The notes: generated by a model from the letters alone, not told the origin. A DNA stretch of 64,000 nt from Clostridium sp. TW13 (GCF_024345225.1 NZ_BROD01000001.1:4278001-4342000), one strand, 5' to 3'; shown: positions 42,839-52,169, counted from the stretch's first letter. Program-made: numbers and translations.

Positions 42839-43912
42839 ATGAATAAAGGAAGAGTGAATAGATTAATAGATGAAATGAAAAATCAAGGTTTAGAACAAAT
42901 GCTAGTGTCATCCCCAGCATCAATATTCTATCTTACAGGAAAATGGATTGAACCAGGTGAAAGAATGCTTGCTCTTTATATTAATATAAATGGAGCAAGT
43001 AAACTTTTAGTGAATGAATTATTCCCTATACATGAAGATTTAGGAGTTGAAATTCTTTGGCATAATGATACTAAGAATCCAATAGACGATTTATTAAAAG
43101 TAGTTCATAAGGATAAAAAACTTGGAGTTGATAAAAATTGGCCAGCTCACTTTCTTATAAGTTTAATGGAGAGAAATGGAGCTAATGGTTATGCAAATGG
43201 TTCTAAGATAGTTGATACAATAAGAATGAGAAAAGATGAACAGGAAAAAGAGCTTATGAGAAAAGCTTCCAAGTTAAATGATGAGGCAATAGATAAAGTA
43301 ATAAAGAATTTATCTATGAATAAAACTGAGAAACAAGTTTGCAGAGAGATTGGTGAAAGCTTTGAAGAGATGAACACTCAAGGTAATTCCTTTGCACCAA
43401 TTGTAGGATATGGAGCCAATGGAGCAGATCCACATCATGATTCAGATGCTTCTCTTCCTAAAGCAGGAGATACAGTTATTATAGATATGGGCTGTAGAAA
43501 TGAAAATTATTGCTCAGATATGACAAGAACAGTTTTCTTAGGTGAACCTACTGAAGAGGGAAAGAAGGTTTATAACACAGTATTAGAAGCAAACAGAGCA
43601 GGTATAGCTGCTGTAAAACCTGGTGTAAGATTTTGTGATATAGATAAGGCTGCTAGAGATGTTATTGAAAAGGCTGGTTACGGAAAATACTTTACACATA
43701 GAACAGGACATAGTATAGGAATAGAGGTACATGATTTTGGTGATGTAAGTGCTGTGAATAAAGCAAAGGTAGAACCAGGAATGATATTCTCAATAGAACC
43801 AGGAGTTTATCTATCAGGAAATCTTGGAGTTAGAATAGAAGATTTAGTAATGGTAACAGAGGATGGTTGTGAAGTTTTAAATAACTATACTAAAGAGATG
43901 ATTGTGCTGTAG
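42839..43912 (+). CDS. Xaa-Pro dipeptidase/aminopeptidase (M24B)
   Basis: A 357-residue two-metal peptidase of the M24B family (PepQ/YqhT type), shorter than the protein at 5543-6784 and only distantly alike. Metal-site motifs are complete: VIIDMGCRNENYCSDMTRTVF, HRTGHSIGIEVHDFG, SIEPGVYL and GVRIEDLVMV. The N-terminal creatinase-like domain is about 125 residues. AAAGGAG precedes the ATG. Cytoplasmic; it hydrolyses Xaa-Pro bonds in peptides taken up by the cell. Confidence 0.92.
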   Translation: MNKGRVNRLIDEMKNQGLEQMLVSSPASIFYLTGKWIEPGERMLALYININGASKLLVNELFPIHEDLGVEILWHNDTKNPIDDLLKVVHKDKKLGVDKNWPAHFLISLMERNGANGYANGSKIVDTIRMRKDEQEKELMRKASKLNDEAIDKVIKNLSMNKTEKQVCREIGESFEEMNTQGNSFAPIVGYGANGADPHHDSDASLPKAGDTVIIDMGCRNENYCSDMTRTVFLGEPTEEGKKVYNTVLEANRAGIAAVKPGVRFCDIDKAARDVIEKAGYGKYFTHRTGHSIGIEVHDFGDVSAVNKAKVEPGMIFSIEPGVYLSGNLGVRIEDLVMVTEDGCEVLNNYTKEMIVL

Positions 43913-43945
43913 TGTTTTTCAATTTTTATCCTTAATAAAAATATA

Positions 43946-43974
43946 TTTACATTTGAATATTTTTGTGGAATAAT
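43946..43974 (+). promoter_or_regulatory. Candidate promoter of the 38-aa membrane protein gene
   Basis: TTTACA, a 17-base spacer and AATAAT, ending about 26 bases before the start codon. Confidence 0.5.
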
Positions 43975-44000
43975 AAGTTTATTTAAGGAGGTTGATTATA

Positions 44001-44117
44001 ATGAGTATTAGTTATTTTGAAGCACTTTTATTAATACTAGCATCCGTAGGAATTGTGGCATCAATTGTATATGTAGGATATCGTCTTTTAAAACCTATTA
44101 TGCAAAAAGCAAATTAA
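44001..44117 (+). CDS. Small single-span membrane protein (38 aa)
   Basis: ATG at 44001 follows AAGGAGG at ideal spacing. The product starts MSISYFEALLLILASVGIV and continues with a second part of the hydrophobic segment (ASIVYVGYRLL), then a basic tail KPIMQKAN. It has its own promoter candidate and is closed by a strong terminator, so it is a free-standing small gene. One transmembrane helix; function unknown. Confidence 0.65.
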   Translation: MSISYFEALLLILASVGIVASIVYVGYRLLKPIMQKAN

Positions 44118-44139
44118 AGAATATATACTTATATAGCAA

Positions 44140-44180
44140 GAACAGACGATGTAATTAAGTGAATTACATCGTCTGTTTTA
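44140..44180. terminator. Bidirectional terminator
   Basis: AACAGACGATGTAATT and AATTACATCGTCTGTT are perfect arms around AAGTG, followed by TTTTA. It serves the small membrane protein gene and punA. Confidence 0.88.
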
Positions 44181-44182
44181 GA

Positions 44183-45001
44183 TTATATATTTTTAATTAT
44201 ATTAGTCATTAAATTTATGAAAGTTTCTTTTACCTTATTTGAAGTTTCCATTACTTCTTCATGACATAAAGGTTGATCAAGGATTCCTGCAGCCATGTTA
44301 GTCATGCAAGAGACACCTATAACCTTTAAACCACAGTGGTTTGCAACAACTACTTCAGGTACTGTAGACATACCAACAGCATCTCCACCTAGAATTCTTG
44401 CCATTCTAACTTCAGCAGGAGTTTCATATGTTGGACCGCTGAACATAGCGTATACACCTTCTTGTAATGTTACATTAATGCTCTTAGCAATTTCTTTAAC
44501 CTTGTTTCTAAGGTCTTTGTCATAAGCGTTTGACATATCTGGGAAACGAGGTCCAAATTCATCAAGATTTTTACCCATTAATGGATTTCTTCCTGATAAG
44601 TTTATATGATCAGAAATAAGCATTAAGTCTCCTGGATTAAATTCTGCATTAACAGCACCAGCAGCATTTGTAACTATTAGAGTTTTTACACCTAAAAGTT
44701 TCATTACTCTAACAGGGAAGGTAACATCGTTCATTTCATAACCTTCATAGAAGTGGAATCTACCTTGCATAGCAACAACTTGTTTTCCTTGGAAGTTACC
44801 TATAACAAGTTTTCCAGCATGGCCTTCTACTGTAGATACGGGAAAGTTAGGAATTTCGCTGTAATTATAATATTCAGCATTTTCAATTTGATCAGCAATA
44901 GCACCTAAACCAGATCCTAAGATAAGCCCAATTTCAGGTTTGAATTTTGTTTTAGTTAATATAAACTCAGCAGAGTTTTGTAATTTCGTTGATAAATCCA
45001 T
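44183..45001 (-). CDS. punA: Purine-nucleoside phosphorylase
   Basis: Trimeric-type PNP of 272 residues, releasing purine bases and (deoxy)ribose-1-phosphate. Motifs include GLILGSGLGAIADQI, the FPVSTVEGHAGKLV loop, QGRFHFYEGY, NAAGAVN and GPTYETPAEVRM. It lies 26 bases downstream of deoB, whose product converts the released sugar 1-phosphate to the 5-phosphate, so the pair forms a nucleoside salvage operon. Confidence 0.95.
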   Translation of the reverse strand: MDLSTKLQNSAEFILTKTKFKPEIGLILGSGLGAIADQIENAEYYNYSEIPNFPVSTVEGHAGKLVIGNFQGKQVVAMQGRFHFYEGYEMNDVTFPVRVMKLLGVKTLIVTNAAGAVNAEFNPGDLMLISDHINLSGRNPLMGKNLDEFGPRFPDMSNAYDKDLRNKVKEIAKSINVTLQEGVYAMFSGPTYETPAEVRMARILGGDAVGMSTVPEVVVANHCGLKVIGVSCMTNMAAGILDQPLCHEEVMETSNKVKETFINLMTNIIKNI

Positions 45002-45027
45002 AATTTCACCTCAAAAGATTGTATTTA

Positions 45028-46200
45028 TTATTTTAATAGTTCTGTTAATATACTTTCACCATTTTCAAGTTTATCTGCATTAAAGATATCAAGTATAGTC
45101 TGACCTATAGTATAGAAACCAGCTTTAGTTCCTAGGTTATGACCAGATTTTAATTGTTTGCCATAAGCTAGGAAAGGAACATATTCTCTAGTGTGATCAG
45201 TACCAGGGAAGGTTGGATCACAACCATGATCAGCAGTGATGAAAAGCACATCTTCATCAGTCATAGTATCCATAATTTCTTTTAATCTTAAGTCAAAAGC
45301 TTCAAGACCTTCACCATAAGCTTTGGCATCATTTCTATGACCCCACTTCATATCGAAGTCTACAAGGTTTGTAAAGATAAGTCCAGAATCACTATTTCTC
45401 ATGTAATCTAGAGTTTTATCTACACCATCCATGTTATCTTTTGTATGAACAGCATCAGTTATCCCCATTCCAGAGAAAATATCTTCAATCTTACCAACAG
45501 CCATAACTCTTACGCCTTTATCTTTTAATATATCTAAAGCTGTTTTGTGTGGAGGAAGTAGAGCATAATCTCTTCTGTTAGGAGTTCTTGTAAAGTTTGC
45601 TGGAGTTCCTAAGAAAGGTCTTGCAATAACTCTAGCTACAGAATATTCTCCTGTAAGCATTTCACGAGCAATCTCACAATACTTGTATAAGTCTTCTAGA
45701 GGAACTATTTCTTCGTGAGCAGCAATTTGGAAAACACTATCTGCAGATGTATAAACTATTAATGCTCCTGTCTTCATGTGTTCTTCACCAAGTTCATCAA
45801 GGATAGCAGTACCAGAAGCAGGTTTATTTCCGATTACTTTTCTGCCTGTTTTTTCTTCGAACATTTTTATTAATTCATCTGGGAATCCGTTTGGATATGT
45901 AGGAAATGCGACTTCGGATTTTACTCCAACCATTTCCCAATGGCCAGTTACTGTATCTTTCCCGTTTGAAGCTTCATGTAATCTACCAAATACGCCTATT
46001 GGGTTTTTAACAGAATTAAGATTTTCGATATTATCAATATTACCTAAGCCTAACGCTTCCATATTAGGCAACTTTAATCCTCCATTAAATTTAGCGACAT
46101 GACCCATGGTATTGGCACCAACATCACCATATTTATCAGCATCAGGTAGAGCCCCAATACCAACGCTATCAAGTACTATAAATATAACTCTCTTTATCAT
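45028..46200 (-). CDS. deoB: Phosphopentomutase
   Basis: Converts (deoxy)ribose-1-phosphate to the 5-phosphate. The 390-residue protein is an alkaline-phosphatase-superfamily metalloenzyme: VIFIVLDSVGIGALPDA with the first metal Asp, GKDTVTGHWEM with the phosphorylated Thr, LVDFDMKWGHRND and ITADHGCDP. The ATG at 46200 follows GAGGTGA; the GTG three codons upstream is inside that site. A LacI-type operator sequence lies upstream (46292-46305). Confidence 0.95.
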   Translation of the reverse strand: MIKRVIFIVLDSVGIGALPDADKYGDVGANTMGHVAKFNGGLKLPNMEALGLGNIDNIENLNSVKNPIGVFGRLHEASNGKDTVTGHWEMVGVKSEVAFPTYPNGFPDELIKMFEEKTGRKVIGNKPASGTAILDELGEEHMKTGALIVYTSADSVFQIAAHEEIVPLEDLYKYCEIAREMLTGEYSVARVIARPFLGTPANFTRTPNRRDYALLPPHKTALDILKDKGVRVMAVGKIEDIFSGMGITDAVHTKDNMDGVDKTLDYMRNSDSGLIFTNLVDFDMKWGHRNDAKAYGEGLEAFDLRLKEIMDTMTDEDVLFITADHGCDPTFPGTDHTREYVPFLAYGKQLKSGHNLGTKAGFYTIGQTILDIFNADKLENGESILTELLK

Positions 46201-46254
46201 AAAAATCACCTCATTAAATTATTGAGTATGTGTATATTTAGTATATATAATATA

Positions 46255-46310
46255 TGTATATATTATTTCAAAGAAATTAATAATTGGCAAGTGAAAGCGC
46301 TTCCTTATTT
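46255..46310 (-). promoter_or_regulatory. Candidate deoB-punA promoter with LacI/CcpA-type operator
   Basis: On the minus strand TTGCCA, a 17-base spacer and AATAAT. Just upstream is the operator-like GTGAAAGCGCTTCC (plus strand 46291-46304), whose AAGCGCTT core is a palindrome typical of LacI/CcpA sites. It could bind CcpA or the neighbouring LacI-family regulator. Confidence 0.55.
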
Positions 46311-46314
46311 AAAA

Positions 46315-46341
46315 ATAAACGTAACTTAGAGTTACGTTTCG
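46315..46341 (-). terminator. Terminator of the LacI-family regulator gene
   Basis: On the minus strand AAACGTAAC and GTTACGTTT pair around TCTAA, then ATTTTTAAAT. Confidence 0.7.
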
Positions 46342-47400
<1,059 letters not shown>

Positions 47401-47412
47401 TTAACAAGTTAA

Positions 47413-47442
47413 TTTTACGAATAATGTATGTTATTCGTAAAA
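47413..47442. repeat. Perfect inverted repeat upstream of the LacI-family gene
   Basis: TTTTACGAATAA and its exact complement around TGTATG. It lies just upstream of the regulator's -35 region and has no clear T-run, so it could be an operator or a weak hairpin; I cannot tell which. Confidence 0.5.
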
Positions 47443-47469
47443 TAGTGTACGTTTTATCCAGAAATATAA

Positions 47470-47540
47470 ATAAAAAGATAGCCATAATAGTTAAGTATAA
47501 AACAAAATATATTTAACTTTAGGCTATCTTTAATTTATGA
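47470..47540 (-). terminator. Long-stem terminator of the ABC exporter operon
   Basis: AAAGATAGCC (47474-47483) and GGCTATCTTT (47522-47531) form the base, with AGTTAA/TTTAACT pairing inside. It lies directly after the second ABC gene on the minus strand. Confidence 0.6.
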
Positions 47541-47574
47541 TATTTTTTTCGGGTTATGCATTAACTTATTGTTG

Positions 47575-49362
47575 TTATGCTCCTTCACTTAAGAAGCTGT
47601 ACTGAGCGATATATAAACTATAGTAAGTACCTTTTAATTTTAGAAGTTCTTCGTGTGTACCACATTCGGTTATACAGCCGTGAGAAACAACCATGATTTT
47701 ATCGCAATCTCTTATTGTTGACAATCTGTGAGCAATAACTAAAGAGGTTCTGCCAAGAAGTAGTTTTTGGATTCCTTTTTGAACAAGTCTCTCAGTATAG
47801 GTATCTATATTAGAGGTTGCTTCATCTAATATTAATATTCTAGGATTTGCAAGTAACGCTCTGGCAAAAGAGATAAGTTGTCTTTGGCCTAAGCTTAGTC
47901 TTGAACCTCTCTCGTTAACATTAGTATCATATCCATCTTCAAGTTGCATGATAAAGTCATGAGCATTAACTGCCTTTGCAGCTCTTATTATATCTTCATC
48001 AGTTGCATTAAGGTTTCCATAACGGATATTTTCTTTGACTGAGCAAGAGAATAAGAAGGTGTCTTGAAGCATTATACCCATTTGGCTTCGAAGACTCTCT
48101 AGGTCTACATTCTTTATATCATGTCCATCAATTAGAACTCTACCAATTTGAGGATCATAGAACCTACTTATTAAAGAAGTAATAGTGGTTTTACCAGCAC
48201 CTGTTTCTCCAACAAGTGCTACCTTTTCTCCAGCTTTAATTGTGAAACTTACATCATCAAGAGCTTTAGAGTTTCCATCATAGAAGAAGGTAACATCCTC
48301 AAATTCTATATCTCCCTTTATCTTAGGCATAACTTCAGCATTTTCTACATTCTCAATAGTAGGTTCCATATCTAAGATATCGAAAATTCTTTCAGCTGCA
48401 GAGAAGTTAGATATAAGTGTAGTATAGAAGTTGGCAAGATTTGTGATAGGTCTCCAAAGCATTCCTAAATACATAGTAAAAGCTATTAACACACCAGTAG
48501 AAATTTCTCCACTTCTTGTTAGATAATAACCAACCAAAAGAACTAGTACAGTTCCAAGCCCGTGAGATATATCAATAACAGGCCAGAAAAAGTCTTGAAT
48601 TTTAACTGCTGTTACGAAGCCATTGTAATGTTCATTTACATGAAAATCAAATCCTTCTTCCTTAAGTTTTTCTTTGTTGAAACCTTCTGTAACTTTTATT
48701 CCAGAGAAAGACTCATGTGAAAAAGCTATTAAGTTTGAACGTTTTTGTCTAAAAGCGCTCCAAAGCTTAGTAGATTTGATTTCTATAAAGAACATAGAAA
48801 TCATCAATATTGGTATAAAGGCTAAACAACTTAACGCTAGCTTAGGATTTAGTGAAAACATCATTATTACAACCAATATAAGAGTAAATAAATCAGGTAT
48901 TGTATTTGTTATACATGTGTTTAATAGATTTTGTAAAGAGTTAACGTCACCAACAACTCTTGCTAGTATCTTTCCAACAGGTCTACTGTCGAAGAAATTG
49001 AAAGAAAGAGTTTGTATATGAGAATATAGCTCATGACGTATATTTACTAACACTTTATTTGCAAGTTCGTTCATCCATAATAATCTAAACTTAGATAATA
49101 TCATAGCAATAAAGCTAACAGAAAGAAGCAATATACCCATCTTACCTAAGCCGGCAAGATCTTTATTGGCCACATAGGTGTCAATTGCAACTTCTAGCAA
49201 ATAAGGGATTAATATTGAGCAAGCCATTACAATTAGCATGAAAAGTATTATAACACTAACTTTAAGTTTGTAAGGCTTGAGGTACGACAGTATTCTTCGT
49301 ATAACTGTCAGTTTAGATTGTTTTGATATAACTTCATCTTTATCAATACTGTTTACAGCCAT
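47575..49362 (-). CDS. ABC exporter subunit (catalytic half of a heterodimer)
   Basis: A 595-residue half-transporter with six membrane helices (about 30-315) and an ATPase domain: Walker A GETGAGKTT, Walker B ILILDEATSNID with the catalytic Glu, H-loop AHRLS. The signature reads LSLGQ rather than LSGGQ. Start ATG at 49362; an in-frame GTG at 49377 would overlap the upstream gene. With its partner (49364-51109) it forms a probable heterodimeric multidrug exporter of the BmrCD/LmrCD/TM287-288 type, here carrying the normal Walker B Glu. Confidence 0.9.
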   Translation of the reverse strand: MAVNSIDKDEVISKQSKLTVIRRILSYLKPYKLKVSVIILFMLIVMACSILIPYLLEVAIDTYVANKDLAGLGKMGILLLSVSFIAMILSKFRLLWMNELANKVLVNIRHELYSHIQTLSFNFFDSRPVGKILARVVGDVNSLQNLLNTCITNTIPDLFTLILVVIMMFSLNPKLALSCLAFIPILMISMFFIEIKSTKLWSAFRQKRSNLIAFSHESFSGIKVTEGFNKEKLKEEGFDFHVNEHYNGFVTAVKIQDFFWPVIDISHGLGTVLVLLVGYYLTRSGEISTGVLIAFTMYLGMLWRPITNLANFYTTLISNFSAAERIFDILDMEPTIENVENAEVMPKIKGDIEFEDVTFFYDGNSKALDDVSFTIKAGEKVALVGETGAGKTTITSLISRFYDPQIGRVLIDGHDIKNVDLESLRSQMGIMLQDTFLFSCSVKENIRYGNLNATDEDIIRAAKAVNAHDFIMQLEDGYDTNVNERGSRLSLGQRQLISFARALLANPRILILDEATSNIDTYTERLVQKGIQKLLLGRTSLVIAHRLSTIRDCDKIMVVSHGCITECGTHEELLKLKGTYYSLYIAQYSFLSEGA

Positions 49363-49363
49363 T

Positions 49364-51109
49364 TTATCCAACCTCACTTTCTAACATATCGAAATCTTTA
49401 AATTGATCACAGTAGATATCATAATAGTAGCCTTTTTTTGCAAGTAACTCATCATGATTACCGTATTCAACTACATGTCCATTTTCCATAAATAGAATAA
49501 TATCTGCATTTTTAACTGCTGAAATTCTATGACCTATTATGAAGGTAGTAGGATGGACATCGTAATTTTGATTTAAATTTTTAAGAAGAGTAAATTCAGT
49601 TTCCATATCCAAAGCAGAAGTAGCATCGTCTAGAATTAGGATTTTACCATTTCTAGCAAGAGCTCTTGCTATTGATAATCTTTGTTTCTGTCCACCAGAA
49701 AGACCTAATCCTCTTTCTCCAATTAGGGTATCAAAACCATCTTCAAAAGAATTAATGAAGTTATAAGCACAAGCTTTTTCGCTTACAGTTATTAAATCTT
49801 CTTTTGAAAGATCACCATTAGAAAATTTTATATTGTTTTCAATAGTATCAGAGAATAAGAAGGTGTCTTGGAATACTATAGACATCTTGCTTCTTAGTAG
49901 ATTTAAGTCCCAATTCTTAACGTTAACGCCATCGATAAGAATCTCTCCTTCACAAGGATCATAGTATCTGCCAATCAAACTTAATAAAGAAGACTTACCA
50001 GCACCTGTAGTTCCCATGATAGCAACGGTGCTTCCAGCAGGAATATTTAAGTTTATATTTTTTAATACAGCGTCCTCTTCTGTATTGTATTTTAAACTAA
50101 CATTTCTAAATTCTATATCTCCTTTAATTTCATCAGGGCTATAAGAATTAGACTCTGATAAAATTTCTGGTTCTTTGTTTAAAATGGTAAAAATCTTTTC
50201 GCTAGAAGCTTTATTTTGAGCTAATAGTGAAGTTACGTTTCCAACCATTCTTGAGCAGTTAACTAGTGTTAAAACATAGCTACTGAATGCAAGTAAGGTA
50301 CCAAGAGTGATTTGTCCTTTAATTGCAAGGTAACCACCAAATACTATCATTACCACTAATGAGATGTTTGTTAGGAAATCCATAAGTGGAAGATAGGTAC
50401 TTGTTACTTTTGAAAGTTTCACATTTAAATCATAATAAACATTATTGATGTTTAAGAATTTTAAAATCTCATGCTTTTCTCTAGCAAAGGATTTTACCAA
50501 TCTAACACCTGAAATGTTTTGTTGAGCGGTTGAATTTATTTGAGCTGTTTGGTCACTAATTGCATCATAGTTTGTTGATAACTTCTTATGAAATCTTAAA
50601 TTTAAAAATCCTATAGGAAGAAGAGCTACCAAACAAGCTAATCCAAGTTGCCAATCCAAAAATAGCATCATGGTTAAGCTTAATCCAAAGCAAAGAATAC
50701 TTTCAACAAAAAGTCTAAGTCCAAAGGAAATAGTTTGCCAGATTATATCTGTATCTTCACTCATTCTAGACATAAGTTCCCCAGTATTCATGCCGTCAAA
50801 ATATGAGAATTCAAAACTTTGAATTTTCTTAAATAAGTCCTGTCGTATAGAACGAGATATTTTTAGTGACACTATGTCAAACAAATACTCCTTCACATAA
50901 GCTGCTATACTTCTAGTTATTGCAACCACAAAAAGTATAGTTAATAAGGTAAATAATAGTTTAGTGTTACCATCTTTAAATGCTTTATCAACTAGTATCT
51001 TTTGAATATAAGGTGATAAGTTATCAGCGATAATACAAAGGATCATAGCTAGTATTGGCACTACAAATGATAAAGTGTACTTTTTAATGTACTTTTGAAA
51101 TAATTCCAT
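49364..51109 (-). CDS. ABC exporter subunit (degenerate-site half of a heterodimer)
   Basis: A 581-residue half-transporter with six membrane helices and an ATPase domain: Walker A GTTGAGKSS, a perfect LSGGQ signature, H-loop GHRIS. The Walker B reads ILILDDATSALD, so the catalytic Glu is Asp. That substitution marks the degenerate ATP site of heterodimeric exporters. It is paired with the LSLGQ signature of the partner, as expected if both altered elements belong to one site. The ATG at 51109 follows AAGGGGG; an in-frame ATG at 51157 lies 1 base from AAGGAGG and is unlikely. Expression is probably governed by the leader region at 51190-51451. Confidence 0.9.
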   Translation of the reverse strand: MELFQKYIKKYTLSFVVPILAMILCIIADNLSPYIQKILVDKAFKDGNTKLLFTLLTILFVVAITRSIAAYVKEYLFDIVSLKISRSIRQDLFKKIQSFEFSYFDGMNTGELMSRMSEDTDIIWQTISFGLRLFVESILCFGLSLTMMLFLDWQLGLACLVALLPIGFLNLRFHKKLSTNYDAISDQTAQINSTAQQNISGVRLVKSFAREKHEILKFLNINNVYYDLNVKLSKVTSTYLPLMDFLTNISLVVMIVFGGYLAIKGQITLGTLLAFSSYVLTLVNCSRMVGNVTSLLAQNKASSEKIFTILNKEPEILSESNSYSPDEIKGDIEFRNVSLKYNTEEDAVLKNINLNIPAGSTVAIMGTTGAGKSSLLSLIGRYYDPCEGEILIDGVNVKNWDLNLLRSKMSIVFQDTFLFSDTIENNIKFSNGDLSKEDLITVSEKACAYNFINSFEDGFDTLIGERGLGLSGGQKQRLSIARALARNGKILILDDATSALDMETEFTLLKNLNQNYDVHPTTFIIGHRISAVKNADIILFMENGHVVEYGNHDELLAKKGYYYDIYCDQFKDFDMLESEVG

Positions 51110-51189
51110 AAATATCCCCCTTGTTGAGTAATAATTTGTTAATAGATAGATATGCATGCCTCCTTAAGAAACTTATGAAATAAAAGCAA

Positions 51190-51220
51190 AAAAGGAGCAT
51201 AGAAAACCCATGCTCCTTCT
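51190..51220 (-). terminator. Second leader terminator of the ABC exporter operon
   Basis: On the minus strand AAGGAGCAT and ATGCTCCTT pair, followed by TTTTGCTTTTATT. It lies before the exporter genes, so it must be passed for expression. Confidence 0.8.
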
Positions 51221-51234
51221 TACAAATGCATATG

Positions 51235-51269
51235 CAAAAAAGCATCGGGATAGCCCCGATGCTTTTTAT
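51235..51269 (-). terminator. First leader terminator of the ABC exporter operon
   Basis: AAAAAGCATCGGG and CCCGATGCTTTTT pair, followed by TTG on the minus strand. It is a strong GC-core hairpin between the leader peptide and the exporter genes. Confidence 0.85.
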
Positions 51270-51281
51270 CCACGTAAAAGC

Positions 51282-51311
51282 TTGAAATCAAATAAACTAA
51301 TTTGATTTCAA
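51282..51311 (-). promoter_or_regulatory. Perfect hairpin over the stop codon of the leader peptide gene
   Basis: TTGAAATCAAAT and ATTTGATTTCAA (12-base arms) enclose the stop codon. A ribosome on the last codons would prevent this hairpin from forming. Confidence 0.7.
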
Positions 51312-51386
51312 ATTAGAGGTAGGGCTATAATTATTTGATATTCTGTTCTTATTAGCAATCAGTTGTCTAAATACTAAATTAATCAT
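51297..51386 (-). CDS. Leader peptide (29 aa) of the ABC exporter operon
   Basis: ATG at 51386 follows GCGAGGTAG at good spacing, about 30 bases from the promoter start. The product begins MINLVFRQLIANKNR and ends SPTSNLKSN. The GAGGTAG of its binding site is exactly complementary to CTACCTC in codons 22-24, so the gene can hide its own ribosome site. It precedes two tandem terminators and a heterodimeric ABC exporter, the same order as the bmrB leader and bmrCD in B. subtilis, where antibiotic-stalled ribosomes relieve attenuation. The peptide itself shares no sequence with BmrB that I recognise. Confidence 0.65.
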   Translation of the reverse strand: MINLVFRQLIANKNRISNNYSPTSNLKSN

Positions 51387-51422
51387 AATTCTACCTCGCT
51401 TTCTTAAATTTAACATATATTA

Positions 51423-51451
51423 AGTATATATGTATATTTTGTACAAGTCAA
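51423..51451 (-). promoter_or_regulatory. Promoter of the leader peptide-ABC exporter transcript
   Basis: On the minus strand TTGACT, a 17-base spacer and TATACT. Confidence 0.8.
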
Positions 51452-51563
51452 TAGCAAGTAATTAATAATTTGAATTATTAAGAAAAAATAAAATATTTAT
51501 TAAAATGATAATTGCAAACATTTTGCCTAGTATAATATAAATAAGGGGAGTGGAGGAGGAGCA

Positions 51564-52148
51564 ATGAAGAGGAATATTTTGAAAAAGAAAAAAGTGAGAG
51601 TATCATTAACTGTTATTTTATTAATTTGTCTTATGTTTCAAGGGTATATATGGTGGATACCAGTTATGACTGAGGCTAAAACTAGTGATGCCATAATAGT
51701 TTTAGGTTGTCAACTTCATGGAGAAATCCCTAGTGCATTTTTGAGGGAGAGAACATTAAAGGCTGCTCAATTATATAAGCAAAATAAAGGAAAGTATATA
51801 ATTGTTTCAGGAGGTCAGGGACCGGGGGAAACTATTTCTGAAGCAGAAGGCATGAAGAGAATATTGCTTCAAGAAGGTATTCCTGAAAGTTCAATAATAT
51901 TAGAAGACAAATCAAGGAATACAAATGAGAATATTAAAAATTCAAAGCAAATATTAGATAAGATGAATTTGAAAAGTGTAATAGTAGTCTCCAATGATTT
52001 TCATTTAAGAAGAGCAAAAGTTTTATGTGATAAAAATAATTTGTCAGCTAGTTATTCAGGAGTATTTGTGAAACAATATATTTTTAAAGAAGTTTATGGA
52101 GCTATTAGGGAAATGCCAGGAATAATTAAGGATGTATTATTTAACTAG
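51564..52148 (+). CDS. SanA/YdcF-like DUF218 membrane protein
   Basis: A 194-residue protein with an N-terminal membrane helix (about 12-32) and a DUF218 domain outside: AIIVLGCQLHGEIPS, IIVSGGQGPGETISEAEGM, DKSRNTNENIKNS and VSNDFHLRRA. The family includes SanA and ElyC, linked to cell-envelope integrity and vancomycin sensitivity in E. coli. The biochemical activity is not settled. A GGAGGAGGAG tract precedes the ATG. Confidence 0.88.
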   Translation: MKRNILKKKKVRVSLTVILLICLMFQGYIWWIPVMTEAKTSDAIIVLGCQLHGEIPSAFLRERTLKAAQLYKQNKGKYIIVSGGQGPGETISEAEGMKRILLQEGIPESSIILEDKSRNTNENIKNSKQILDKMNLKSVIVVSNDFHLRRAKVLCDKNNLSASYSGVFVKQYIFKEVYGAIREMPGIIKDVLFN

Positions 52149-52169
52149 TTTATAATAATATTTTTAATA

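Noticed and set aside
45776-46102. Plus-strand frame of 108 codons inside deoB
   Set aside because: Antisense to a strongly conserved gene, no ribosome site or promoter.
47413-47442. Terminator of the ABC exporter operon
   Set aside because: It has no T-run and lies beyond a better hairpin at 47470-47540; left as an unexplained inverted repeat near the LacI-family promoter.
51110-51157. ATG 51157 as start of the first ABC subunit
   Set aside because: It lies 1 base after AAGGAGG, too close for initiation, and the added residues do not look like an exporter N-terminus; ATG 51109 has a well-placed site.
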